Positions 18,206 to 26,788 of a DNA stretch of 64,000 nt are shown one piece after another; within the stretch, counting starts at the first letter, position 1, and each line of letters starts with the position of its first letter. The notes below the pieces were generated by a model, which saw only the letters and a list, made by a program, of their open reading frames with translations, searched no databases and was not told the DNA's origin. The position numbers were made by a program, and so were the translations under genes. The stretch lies in contig NZ_JAESDH010000005.1 in NCBI RefSeq assembly GCF_019249295.1, positions 124,001 to 188,000 of the forward strand, given 5' to 3'. This DNA comes from Alteromonas antoniana. GTDB taxonomy: Bacteria; Pseudomonadota; Gammaproteobacteria; Enterobacterales; Alteromonadaceae.

Positions 18206-20917
18206 ATGACTTATTTCACTACTATCACTCACCGAATCACTGCCCTGGCGTCTGTGCCTGTTGCCGCAGGTGTCAGACTCGCCGGTCTCACAGGCGTGCT
18301 GTTATTAAGCGGTTGTAGTGAATCGGTTGTGACAACGTCAAGCGAAACGCCTGATCCAGTTGTTGTTGATATCCCGGTGGCTTACGTTGCAAGAGTCCTG
18401 CCCGTGGATGAGGATGGCGAGCCGGTTGGTAGCGATCTTCGCGAACCGGCCCAGTTTACTCCCGGCGCAGCGCTGTATATCAAACCCCGTGCGGCGGTGA
18501 GTGCGCAGGCCAGAAATATTACCGACAAGGCATTTGTCTCCGATCCTGAGTCAGACGTGCCGCCAATGTACGACGTAAAAGACATCGATGTATCCTTTGA
18601 CGGCACACGGCTTATTTTTGCCATGCGCGCACCGGAAATCGAGAACGCCGACGACGATGAGCAACCCACCTGGAATATCTGGGAATACGACCGCACAACA
18701 GACACGCTGCGACGCATTATTGAGTCGGATATTGTCGCTGAGGCTGGCCAGGACACCGCGCCAACCTACCTGCCGGATGGCCGGATTGTTTTCAGCTCAA
18801 CCCGGCAACGAACCAATCAGGCGATTTTGCTGGATGAAGGTAAACCGCAGTACGCCGGGCTGGAAGAAAGTCGACGAACCCATGCCTCGGTGCTGCATGT
18901 GATGGATGCCAACGGCACCGATATCACGCAGATATCGTTTAACCAGAGTCACGATATCGATCCCCAGGTTCAGCCGGATGGCACTATCTTATTTTCTCGA
19001 TGGGATCAGGCTGGTGGCGACAAAGGCATGCACCTATATCGTGTTAACCCCGATGGCAGCGGTCTGGCTATTGTCTATGGTCGTCACAGCCACAATGTAA
19101 GTGGCGACACGCAACAGTTCGTGCAAAGCCGTCTAACGCCCGACGGACACATTCTGGTAGCCGTAAGACCTTACCAGCGTGACACGCTGGGTGGCAATTT
19201 CGCGTTACTGGATACCGAGAACTTTACCGATAACACGACGCCGGTAGCATCCTCTGACAGCCTGAACGGGCCGGCGCAGACCCCAGCGTTGTTTGACAAT
19301 ATCGACACCTCACTGCCGATTTCTCCGGGCGGCATTGTCGCCTCTGTCTACCCGTTGTGGGATGGCAGTGGACGTCAGTTGTTTTCGTGGAGTCAGTGCC
19401 GGGTACTGGGGCCTGAAACCGAAGACGACAGCCCCCGACAAGTTCTGCCGTGTACTGAAGAGAGACTGGCAGATGACAATGTCGAAGCAGCACCGGCGCT
19501 CTATGGATTGTGGATGTACGATCCGCAAACCCAGACTCAGCAAGTGATTGTCACGCCCGAGGAAGGAATTGCGATGACCGAGTTTGTCTCAATGGAAAGT
19601 CGCCCGTTCCCTGACGATTTTACCGGGCCTGAAAACTATGACGACGAACTGGCGCAACAGCAGCGAGGGACGCTGCATATTCGCAGCGTGTATGATTTTG
19701 GTGGCGAAGACTTAAGCCCGTTTGGACTGAGTGCCACGGCCAATCCGGCACAAACGTCACCACAGCAACGTCCGGTGCGCTTTATTCGCATCGAAAAAGG
19801 CGTGTCGCAACCCGATGATGACGTGCTTGAGTTAGACAACGATGCTTTTGGTCCGAACCGGCGTCTCGGTATGCGGGAAATTATTGGCTATGCCGAAGTA
19901 GAGCCGGACGGGTCGGTAATGGTCGACGTGCCAGCGAATATTCCCTTGTCATTCAGCTTTACTGACGAGGCAGGGAAGCGCGTTACCGGACGACATGATA
20001 ACTGGCTACAAGTCGCTCCCGGGGAGGTGAAAACCTGTCATGGCTGCCATACTGCCGACAGCACGGTTCCTCATGGCCGTCCCGACGCAGAATACGCTTC
20101 AGTCAATCCGGGAGCAGCGTCAACCGGAAGCGGGTTCCCCGGCGCAAATCCGGCGCTTTTTGCTGATATCGGTGAAACCATGGCGCAAACCCGCCGCCGC
20201 GTCTTAGGTGCGCATCAGGCCAGTGCCGACATGGTGTTTGAAGACGTCTGGACAAACCCGCAAACCAATACACCCGCCCCATCATTTACCGTGACTTATG
20301 CAGAGTTACAAACCGAATTACCGGTAACGCAGGGGTGTGCCCAGAACTGGACCGCGCTGTGCCGTAGTGTCATCAATTTCCCCGATCATATACAGCCTCT
20401 GTTTGAAGCTGAGCGTGACATCACCGATGAGCTGGGTAACGTGACAGAAGTACGTACCTGTGTGTCTTGCCACGGGCCAATGAACAGCGACAGCGAGGCG
20501 CAGGTGCCTGCAACGCAGCTGGATTTGACTGCGAATCCGTCCCCGGATAACCCTGACCACGTTGTCAGCTACCGCGAACTGCTGTTTACCGATAACGCCC
20601 AGGAAGTCGTAGAAGGCATATTGCGTGATATTCAGGAAATCGTCGTTGATGACAATGGCAATATCGTTTACGAGCGTGATGAAGACGGCGAGCTGATCCT
20701 GGATGCCGATGGCAATCCTATCCCGGTGACCGCGCCGGTACCGGTTGCCGCAACTGCGCGGGCAGGAAGCGCACAGAGCAGTACCGCTCTGTTTCAGGTG
20801 CTGGAAAGCGGCGCTCACGCCGGCTGGTTGTCTGCTGCCGAACGCAAGCTGCTGGCAGAGTGGCTGGATATGGGCGCTCAGTACTATAACAATCCCTTTG
20901 ATGCGGTACAGGAGTAG
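18206..20917 (+). CDS. HzsA-related lipoprotein with beta-propeller and two CxxCH motifs
   Basis: The 903-residue protein has a lipoprotein signal (GVLLLSGCSE, lipid cysteine 37). Residues about 115-330 contain PD40/WD40-like blades (VKDIDVSFDGTRLIFAMR, APTYLPDGRIVFSSTR, DPQVQPDGTILFSRWD, RVNPDGSGL). Heme motifs are CHGCH at 611-615 and CVSCH at 752-756. The order of propeller followed by cytochrome-like domains matches the hydrazine synthase alpha-subunit-related family (HZS_alpha). No HzsB or HzsC partner is visible, so hydrazine chemistry should not be assumed. The C-terminal region has a calcium-binding-like repeat (DEDGELILDADGNP). It is the first gene of the right arm, with the next gene 3 bases downstream. 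The ribosome site (AAGG) is weak. Confidence 0.82.
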   Translation: MTYFTTITHRITALASVPVAAGVRLAGLTGVLLLSGCSESVVTTSSETPDPVVVDIPVAYVARVLPVDEDGEPVGSDLREPAQFTPGAALYIKPRAAVSAQARNITDKAFVSDPESDVPPMYDVKDIDVSFDGTRLIFAMRAPEIENADDDEQPTWNIWEYDRTTDTLRRIIESDIVAEAGQDTAPTYLPDGRIVFSSTRQRTNQAILLDEGKPQYAGLEESRRTHASVLHVMDANGTDITQISFNQSHDIDPQVQPDGTILFSRWDQAGGDKGMHLYRVNPDGSGLAIVYGRHSHNVSGDTQQFVQSRLTPDGHILVAVRPYQRDTLGGNFALLDTENFTDNTTPVASSDSLNGPAQTPALFDNIDTSLPISPGGIVASVYPLWDGSGRQLFSWSQCRVLGPETEDDSPRQVLPCTEERLADDNVEAAPALYGLWMYDPQTQTQQVIVTPEEGIAMTEFVSMESRPFPDDFTGPENYDDELAQQQRGTLHIRSVYDFGGEDLSPFGLSATANPAQTSPQQRPVRFIRIEKGVSQPDDDVLELDNDAFGPNRRLGMREIIGYAEVEPDGSVMVDVPANIPLSFSFTDEAGKRVTGRHDNWLQVAPGEVKTCHGCHTADSTVPHGRPDAEYASVNPGAASTGSGFPGANPALFADIGETMAQTRRRVLGAHQASADMVFEDVWTNPQTNTPAPSFTVTYAELQTELPVTQGCAQNWTALCRSVINFPDHIQPLFEAERDITDELGNVTEVRTCVSCHGPMNSDSEAQVPATQLDLTANPSPDNPDHVVSYRELLFTDNAQEVVEGILRDIQEIVVDDNGNIVYERDEDGELILDADGNPIPVTAPVPVAATARAGSAQSSTALFQVLESGAHAGWLSAAERKLLAEWLDMGAQYYNNPFDAVQE

Positions 20918-20920
20918 CGC

Positions 20921-21652
20921 ATGCGGCTGGTATGGATGGTTCTGGCACTTCTGATAAGCAGCGTTGCAAGCGCAACAGAAGTGCAGGTTACGGTGGTTGA
21001 ACCTTACGCGGATATGCACACCGGTCCGGCAAGTGAGTACCCTGCGTTTCATGCCGTGGAAAGAGGGGAAGCCATCACCGTGATGTCTTCGCACACCGGC
21101 TGGTATAAGGTTCGGACTGCCAGGGGTGTTGAAGGGTGGATCCCCGGAAATGCGCTGGCCAAAACCATACTGCAGGACAACAAAACGTTCCCTATTGACG
21201 ATAAAAACTTTGATGCATTTCAGCAGCGTCTTTTTGAGGTGTCGGTATTCGCTGGTCGTATCGACAATACCAATGCACTTTCAGCGAATGCTGCCTGGAT
21301 AATTACCCCGAATATTGCCGCAGAAGCCAGCCTGACGCAGGCTCTGGGAGAGTTTTCAGAAAACCGGTTGTGGTTAGTACGTTTGCAACACACCGCGTTC
21401 CCTGACTGGCGCCTGTCGCCTTATTTCACGCTGGGTGCCGGTCAGATCCAAACCACGCCAACTGCGACGCTGGTGCAAAGCGGCGCGGAAACACGCACAA
21501 ACGATCTGCTGGAAGTGGGCGTGGGCGTCAGATATTACCTTATCAAACAATTTAGTGTGCGCCTGGAATACAAGCGCCTGACAGCGCTGACAGAGCGCGA
21601 TGCATTTGAGGAGTTAAACCAGTGGCAACTCGGCTTTTCCGTCTTTTTTTAA
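20921..21652 (+). CDS. SH3 domain plus outer-membrane beta-barrel protein
   Basis: The 243-residue protein has a signal peptide (MVLALLISSVASA). Residues about 22-80 are a bacterial SH3 domain (EPYADMHTGPASEYPAFHAV, then WYKVRTARGVEGWIPGNAL), a fold that often binds peptidoglycan. Residues about 105-243 look like a small eight-strand barrel with alternating hydrophobic strands, and the protein ends LGFSVFF, the terminal phenylalanine pattern for outer-membrane insertion. It may anchor the complex between cell wall and outer membrane. It begins 3 bases after the HzsA-like stop and its 3' end overlaps the next gene by 31 bases, so the genes are surely co-transcribed. Confidence 0.78.
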   Translation: MRLVWMVLALLISSVASATEVQVTVVEPYADMHTGPASEYPAFHAVERGEAITVMSSHTGWYKVRTARGVEGWIPGNALAKTILQDNKTFPIDDKNFDAFQQRLFEVSVFAGRIDNTNALSANAAWIITPNIAAEASLTQALGEFSENRLWLVRLQHTAFPDWRLSPYFTLGAGQIQTTPTATLVQSGAETRTNDLLEVGVGVRYYLIKQFSVRLEYKRLTALTERDAFEELNQWQLGFSVFF

Positions 21653-22263
21653 CCGGCGGCCTGCTGGCCTCCGGTGTGGTTTTCAGCACGTTATCGCACG
21701 CGCAGAGTAACGATGTCCTGATTGAGCCTGAGCTCAAGCGTGATGTGGTCACTGAAGCTGATATCAACAGCAACGACTTTGAGTTCGGCGTGGTGGCAGG
21801 CTTCGTTAGTATTGAGGACTTTTCCTCCAGTGCGGTATACGGCTTGTCAGTTGGATATCACGTCACAGAAAACCTGTTTGTAGAAGTGCAGGGCGGGATG
21901 GCTGAAGCGGGGAAAACCAGCTTTGAGAACCTGTCAGGCGGTGCGCCACTTCTGACTGAGGATGAGCGTGATTATCAGTTTTACGATTTGTCAGTGGGCT
22001 ATAACTTCAACGGCGAAATCTTCTTTACTGATGGCACCACCTTTAACACCGATTTTTTTCTGACGGTGGGCGGCGGCAGTACCTCATTTGGAGGCGACAA
22101 TAAATTTACGTTAAGTCTTGGCGCTGGGTATCGGGTGTTGGTTACCGATAGCATTGCGCTGCGACTTGATGTTCGTGACCGCATATTCAGTTCACAGCTG
22201 ACTGGCGAGAAAAAAGACACCCACAATTTGCAGTATACGCTGGGTGCCACGTTCTTTTTCTAA
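21622..22263 (+). CDS. Outer-membrane beta-barrel protein
   Basis: The 213-residue protein starts at a GTG (21622) inside the previous gene, with GAGGAG 8 bases upstream. The signal peptide is LTGGLLASGVVFSTLSHAQ. The mature part has eight or so alternating strands of OmpA/W-like type (FEFGVVAGFVSIEDF, VYGLSVGYHVTENLFVEVQGGM, YDLSVGYNF) and ends LGATFFF, the usual barrel terminus. It is the second barrel in a row and may form a pair with the SH3 protein. The overlap of 31 bases with the preceding gene indicates coupled translation. Confidence 0.8.
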   Translation: MATRLFRLFLTGGLLASGVVFSTLSHAQSNDVLIEPELKRDVVTEADINSNDFEFGVVAGFVSIEDFSSSAVYGLSVGYHVTENLFVEVQGGMAEAGKTSFENLSGGAPLLTEDERDYQFYDLSVGYNFNGEIFFTDGTTFNTDFFLTVGGGSTSFGGDNKFTLSLGAGYRVLVTDSIALRLDVRDRIFSSQLTGEKKDTHNLQYTLGATFFF

Positions 22264-22278
22264 ACAGAGGTAATGGCT

Positions 22279-22794
22279 ATGAAAATCCATCCATTAAAAA
22301 GTTTCTCCGCACTGGGCATCCTTGTCATGGTACTGCTCGGGTTAACGACCACCGTGACACAGGCAGCAACCGTGTCGGTAGAAGCGCCTGACTTTACGCT
22401 TAAAAGTCGCTCCGGCGATAACCTGCGTCTGAGCGAGGAGCGCGGCAATATTGTTATCGTGAATTTCTGGGCGTCCTGGTGTGGGCCCTGTCGCGAAGAA
22501 CTGCCTGAATTCGAAGCGCTGTACCAGAGTTATGCCGATATGGGGGTAACGGTGTATGCCGTGAATGTGGACGATCAGTCTGAGAAGGCGAACAAACTGC
22601 TGGAAGATATTTCCGTCTCCTTCCCGGTGCTGTACGACCCCAATGGTGAAGTCAGTGAGTTATATGACGTGTCCGCCATGCCAACCACGGTGATGATCGA
22701 TCGTAACGGGGTTGCCCGCCTGATGCACAAGGGTTACAAATCCGGCGATGAAGCTAAGTATGAAGAAGCGTTGCACCGCTTATTAAGAGAGTAA
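22279..22794 (+). CDS. TlpA/ResA-like thioredoxin, periplasmic
   Basis: The ATG at 22279 is 8 bases from GAGG and gives 171 residues; another ATG two codons upstream is too close to that site. The signal peptide is followed by a thioredoxin fold with the active site WCGPC (near residues 67-71), an N-terminal APDFTLKSRSG motif typical of AhpC/TSA-type TlpA proteins, and the cis-proline region SAMPTTVMID. Such proteins reduce disulfides outside the cytoplasm, for instance to keep CxxCH cysteines reduced before heme attachment. In this operon the HzsA-like product and left-arm products are the obvious clients. It lies 15 bases after the barrel gene. Confidence 0.9.
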   Translation: MKIHPLKSFSALGILVMVLLGLTTTVTQAATVSVEAPDFTLKSRSGDNLRLSEERGNIVIVNFWASWCGPCREELPEFEALYQSYADMGVTVYAVNVDDQSEKANKLLEDISVSFPVLYDPNGEVSELYDVSAMPTTVMIDRNGVARLMHKGYKSGDEAKYEEALHRLLRE

Positions 22795-22798
22795 TGTA

Positions 22799-23038
22799 AT
22801 GAAACGCGCATGGCATATTACGATAATTCTCGCAGGGTCGTTGCTCGGTGGATGTGCGTCCACGCTTACAGACATTGAACCTTGGGTAAAACCTTACGAG
22901 CGCAGCAACCTGGCTGATCCGATCATGAGCGCAAACCGCAACCCGGTAGCGCTGGCTTATACCAAACATGTGCATGAAGCCAGAGAAGGCGCGCGGGGCG
23001 CGGGTGGTGGAGCCGGAGGCGGTTGTGGTTGCAACTAA
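22799..23038 (+). CDS. DUF4266 small lipoprotein
   Basis: The 79-residue protein has a lipobox (GSLLGGCAS, cysteine 20). The mature part, starting STLTDIEPWVKPYERSNLAD and continuing PIMSANRNPVALAYTKHV, is the conserved core of DUF4266 lipoproteins. The C-terminus ends in glycine-rich GGGAGGGCGCN, whose paired cysteines could bind metal or form a disulfide. DUF4266 genes commonly sit next to DUF3570 and thioredoxin-like genes, as here. The DUF3570 gene starts inside its last codons. Exact function is unknown. Confidence 0.88.
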   Translation: MKRAWHITIILAGSLLGGCASTLTDIEPWVKPYERSNLADPIMSANRNPVALAYTKHVHEAREGARGAGGGAGGGCGCN

Positions 23039-24161
23039 ACGCCTGCTGGCGTTACTGGCTCTGACGCTCGTAAGCGCAGGCGCATCGGCAGCAGTGTTAC
23101 CGGCCGACCGCGCGGATGCCATGTATCACAGCTATAGTGGTGATGGCGTGTCTATCGACGGCCCCTCCATTTTGCTGCGTAAAAAAGCGGGCAATAACTG
23201 GTCGTTCTCGGCCAACTATTATGTCGATACGATATCCGGCGCGTCCATTGATGTGCGCGCCACTGCCAGTCCTTATAAGGAAGAGCGAACAGAAACCTCC
23301 GTTGGTGTGGACTACGTCCACAATAAAACCTCTATGGCGATGAGTTACACTAACTCCAGTGAAAATGACTTCGAAGCCAATTCCGTCTATGTAGGCGTAA
23401 GTCAGGATTTCTTTGGTGATCTGACCACGTTATCGATGAGCTATTCCCGTGGAGAGGATGACGTTGGCCGCCGTGGCGATGCGTCATTTGCGGAAGAAGC
23501 ACAGCGACAGAAGCTTGGCGTAGGACTGACGCAGGTTCTCACCAAAAACCTGATTGTCGGCATAAATGCTGAAAACGTATCAGACGAGGGCTATCTGAAT
23601 AATCCTTACCGGGCCATACGGTATCGCGACGCAGACAGCGCCAGAGGCTTTTCGTTTATGACGGAAGTTTACCCGCAAACCCGCGTAAGCAACGCTTTTT
23701 CCGTTAATGCCAACTACTATTTGCCATACCGCGCCAGTCTGTACTCAGACATGCGTTACTATACCGATACCTGGGGTATTGAGGCGGGCAATGCAAAATT
23801 TGGTTATATACACACATTTGGGGATGACTGGATCCTTGATTTTCATGTACGGTACTACCAACAGGATCAGGCTGACTTCTACCAGGATCTTTTTTCGCGC
23901 CCCGATGAATACAATTTCATGGCGCGTGATAAGGAACTGAGCACATATCAAAGCTTTTCCACTGGCTTTAAAGTCACCTATGAGTGGCAGTTTTCTTCAC
24001 AAAGAATAGTAGAAAAAAGCTCAGTAAACCTTGAATATGACTACATGAAGTTTGATTATGATAACTTTCGTGATGTCACTGACGACGCGCCGGTCGGCGA
24101 AGAAGCGCTTTTCGGTTTCAGCGCTAACGTAATTCGTCTTTATCTGTCGGTTTGGTATTAA
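23025..24161 (+). CDS. DUF3570 outer-membrane protein
   Basis: The GTG at 23025 was chosen: it opens directly onto a signal peptide (ALLALTLVSAGASA), with GGAGG just upstream, and overlaps the DUF4266 gene by 14 bases. The frame itself is open further back, but that N-terminus is not signal-like. The 378-residue product has many amphipathic strands (NWSFSANYYVDTISGASID, TSVGVDYVHNKTSMAMSYT, DDWILDFHVRYYQQ) and ends VIRLYLSVWY. DUF3570 proteins are predicted barrels of the outer membrane. This places a barrel, a lipoprotein and a thioredoxin in one transcript. Confidence 0.87.
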   Translation: MVATKRLLALLALTLVSAGASAAVLPADRADAMYHSYSGDGVSIDGPSILLRKKAGNNWSFSANYYVDTISGASIDVRATASPYKEERTETSVGVDYVHNKTSMAMSYTNSSENDFEANSVYVGVSQDFFGDLTTLSMSYSRGEDDVGRRGDASFAEEAQRQKLGVGLTQVLTKNLIVGINAENVSDEGYLNNPYRAIRYRDADSARGFSFMTEVYPQTRVSNAFSVNANYYLPYRASLYSDMRYYTDTWGIEAGNAKFGYIHTFGDDWILDFHVRYYQQDQADFYQDLFSRPDEYNFMARDKELSTYQSFSTGFKVTYEWQFSSQRIVEKSSVNLEYDYMKFDYDNFRDVTDDAPVGEEALFGFSANVIRLYLSVWY

Positions 24162-24174
24162 AGCGTGCGTTTGC

Positions 24175-24199
24175 TCACCGCAGCCGAAGGCTGTGGTGA
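24175..24199 (+). other. Stable intercistronic hairpin
   Basis: TCACCGCAGCC (24175-24185) pairs with GGCTGTGGTGA (24189-24199), an 11-pair stem with one G-U pair and a three-base loop. No T-run follows. It lies between the DUF3570 gene and the next gene and could protect or process the transcript between redox and motor modules. Confidence 0.75.
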
Positions 24200-24229
24200 C
24201 AAGCATGTACGCTGAAGGGAGAACACTAC

Positions 24230-24766
24230 ATGAAAAAATGGTTAGCCACTCTGGCTACAGCGACACTGCTTTGCGTTAGTGCAGGTAACGTGTCACTGGC
24301 ACAGGAGGATGCCACCTCAGCACCAGGAACACTCGAGTCTGACATTGAGGACTTAAAAAAAGCCTTAATCAATCTTAACCGCGACCTGTTTATCCTTGAA
24401 CAGGATCTGCTCTTTCCGTCCAGTACGCAGGTGGCTGTGTATCTGTCTGTTGATACCGGTGCCTACTTTGCGCTGGATGCTGTAGAACTTAAGATTGACG
24501 ATGAGGAAGTGACGCACTATCTGTATACCGACCGCCAGGTTGATGCGCTGCATCGCGGCGGGATCCAGCGGCTGTTTGTTGGCAACGTGAATCAGGGAGA
24601 GCATGAACTCACCGCCTTTTTCGTTGGCTACGGGCCAGAAGGTCGGGCTTATAAACGGGCTGTCTCGCTGACATTCGAAAAGTCAGGCAAGCCTGCCGCG
24701 CTGGAATTACGGATCCGCGACGAAGCGTCGAAACAGCAACCTGAATTTACTGCAACAGTGCTTTAA
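24230..24766 (+). CDS. Secreted protein of unknown function, first gene of motor module
   Basis: The 178-residue protein has a signal peptide (LATATLLCVSAGNVSLAQ). Residues about 36-60 are a short helical or coiled-coil region (LESDIEDLKKALINLNRDLF), followed by a beta-sandwich-like domain (VAVYLSVDTGAYFALDAVEL, then GNVNQGEHELTAFFVGYGPE). I do not recognise a named family, although the position beside TPR and ExbBD-like genes suggests it belongs to a periplasmic complex. It has a GGGAG ribosome site 9 bases before the ATG and the next gene starts 3 bases after its stop. Confidence 0.7.
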   Translation: MKKWLATLATATLLCVSAGNVSLAQEDATSAPGTLESDIEDLKKALINLNRDLFILEQDLLFPSSTQVAVYLSVDTGAYFALDAVELKIDDEEVTHYLYTDRQVDALHRGGIQRLFVGNVNQGEHELTAFFVGYGPEGRAYKRAVSLTFEKSGKPAALELRIRDEASKQQPEFTATVL

Positions 24767-24769
24767 GGA

Positions 24770-26788
24770 ATGATGAAACCCACTCACCTTCGCTGGTGCA
24801 TCGCACTGTTTTTAGCAACTTGCAATGCCAGTGCCCAGGAGCCTGCCGACAATACTGATCCCATGTCACGCATCCACCTTGGCGAGGCGGTTTATGCGTT
24901 GTATGAATCAGATCCCTTCAACGCCCTGACACAGATAGCGGTATCTCAACAACGGGTACTGGAGCCTGAAGACCGGCGTCAGCTTAACCTCATTCATGGC
25001 GGCGTATCGCTGGGGTGGGGGATGCCAGGCGATGCGCAGCAGGCATTGCAGAGCGTGCTGAATGATCCGCAAAGCGACCTCAAGACCCGGATCCGGGCGC
25101 GATACTGGTTAAGCCGGCTGTATTTTTCCCAAGCTTACGAAGGTAAAGCCAAAGTTCACTATCAGGACATTGCCGACTATGCCGCATCCGATGCGCGGGG
25201 CGATACCGCGTATCTGACCGAAGCGCAGTGGGATCAGCTTCACTACATGGCAGCCAATATTGATATACTGGCGGGCAAGGAAAGTGCATTTTTCGATAAG
25301 CTCACCAACACCGATATCGAAACCTATTATTTACTTTATAACCGCGGTGTGCAGGCTTTCGCTGCGGACAATTTCCGTGAGGCAGAGCAGCTGTTCGCCA
25401 GAGCACAACAGGGGTTAGTCTCCAACCTGTCACCTGTAGCGGCACCGAAAGAAAGCTGGCTAAGCTGGCTTGGCGTAAACTCTGATCCTACGCCAGAGCA
25501 GGTGGATGAAAACGAGTTTCAGGCACTGCTAAATCAAATTCTGCTGGCTCGCGGTCAAACCCTGCTGGCTGAAGGTAAACTGGCACCGGCGACCGATGCA
25601 TTTGGTCAGATTACGGGGCAGACGCTGGCGCGGGACGAGGCGCTGCTCGGTTACGGCTGGGCATTGGCGCAGGGCGATGACTGGCCAATGGCCATGGGAA
25701 TATGGCAGTTTCTTACTGAACAACCCGAAAATCTGTATACGCTTCAGGCAAGACATGCCTTAGGTTTGGGATATGCCAGGCATAAAGGCTACCAGGATGC
25801 CCTGGCACATTTTGAAACGCTGGATGCTGAATTAACCAAGGCCGTGGCCGAGCTGGACACGTTGAAATCGCAAATCTCAGACAGCGCCTACTGGGCTGCT
25901 ATTGGCAGTGCGCTATCGGAGTCAGTTGATGTGCAGTCAGTTCCTGAAGCCTACGCTGCCTGGCCACAGGTTCATCGCGATATTTTAAAACGTATTGTGA
26001 CGACCGATGAACAGCAGTCGAGTTATTCGCTACTGCAACACCTGCGAATGTTGTCAGACATGCAGCGCGTGCTTGCCGCAAAAGAGAAAACCGTTGGCCA
26101 GTTTGCAACATTGATAACCGAAAGACGAATTGAACACGCGCGGCGTGTGCGAGCCATTGATACCGCCTCACATGATGAGACGCTACAGGCCATCAGTCAG
26201 CAAGCGGATGCACTTGAGCAGCGCGTAAACCGGGCAATGGAGAGTGCAAACGCGCCTGCCTCTGACAGTGCGTATTTTGATGCTATCTCTACATTCGCAA
26301 AGCCCGAACAGCAGGCGACACTGGCGCGAATCAACGAAGCTGAAGCCCGGCTTCAAAGACTACTTGCAAATCAGGACCTCAAACCTGAATACCAAGCGCG
26401 TCTGGCGCGCGTAAAAGGCATTATTCAGTGGCAAATTGATGATCAGTTTGTGCCGCTGGCGTGGCAATATAAAAATCAGCTTGCGTCACTTCAGGCGTTA
26501 CGTGATGAAGCTGAAGTCAGACTTAACGCATTAAATGAGCTGGTTGAGAACCCGATGATTTTTGATGCGCAGGAGACCCGCGTGGAGCGAGCAACGCAGC
26601 AGGTAGCGATGCGTAAACAGGAAATAAATCGATTGATTAATGTGGTAACCAAAACGTTGATTGCGCGAACGGAAGACGCGTTGGAAACACGCCGCGCCTA
26701 CTTGTTAGATCAGCAAACGACCACACGTTTAGCCTTATTACAGTTGCGTGACCGCTGGCAGCCCGACTCGCAGGGAGGGCAGCCATGA
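24770..26788 (+). CDS. Periplasmic TPR-rich protein
   Basis: The 672-residue protein has a signal peptide (CIALFLATCNASAQ) and a second in-frame ATG one codon in. The N-terminal two thirds is TPR-like (RARYWLSRLYFSQAYEGKA, LYNRGVQAFAADNFREAEQLF, EALLGYGWALAQGDDWPMAM, LGLGYARHKGYQDALAHF). The last third is a long, charged helix set with coiled-coil character (QQADALEQRVNRAMESAN, ETRVERATQQVAMRKQEINRL). A TPR plus coiled-coil protein in the periplasm fits a scaffold. The stop overlaps the start of the next TPR gene by 4 bases. Confidence 0.82.
   Translation: MMKPTHLRWCIALFLATCNASAQEPADNTDPMSRIHLGEAVYALYESDPFNALTQIAVSQQRVLEPEDRRQLNLIHGGVSLGWGMPGDAQQALQSVLNDPQSDLKTRIRARYWLSRLYFSQAYEGKAKVHYQDIADYAASDARGDTAYLTEAQWDQLHYMAANIDILAGKESAFFDKLTNTDIETYYLLYNRGVQAFAADNFREAEQLFARAQQGLVSNLSPVAAPKESWLSWLGVNSDPTPEQVDENEFQALLNQILLARGQTLLAEGKLAPATDAFGQITGQTLARDEALLGYGWALAQGDDWPMAMGIWQFLTEQPENLYTLQARHALGLGYARHKGYQDALAHFETLDAELTKAVAELDTLKSQISDSAYWAAIGSALSESVDVQSVPEAYAAWPQVHRDILKRIVTTDEQQSSYSLLQHLRMLSDMQRVLAAKEKTVGQFATLITERRIEHARRVRAIDTASHDETLQAISQQADALEQRVNRAMESANAPASDSAYFDAISTFAKPEQQATLARINEAEARLQRLLANQDLKPEYQARLARVKGIIQWQIDDQFVPLAWQYKNQLASLQALRDEAEVRLNALNELVENPMIFDAQETRVERATQQVAMRKQEINRLINVVTKTLIARTEDALETRRAYLLDQQTTTRLALLQLRDRWQPDSQGGQP

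Noticed and set aside
18206..20917. True hydrazine synthase (anammox)
   Set aside because: Only the alpha-like subunit is present; HzsB, HzsC and other anammox genes are not seen.
20318..21094. 258-codon minus-strand frame
   Set aside because: It is antisense to the HzsA-like and SH3-barrel genes and shows no plausible protein features.
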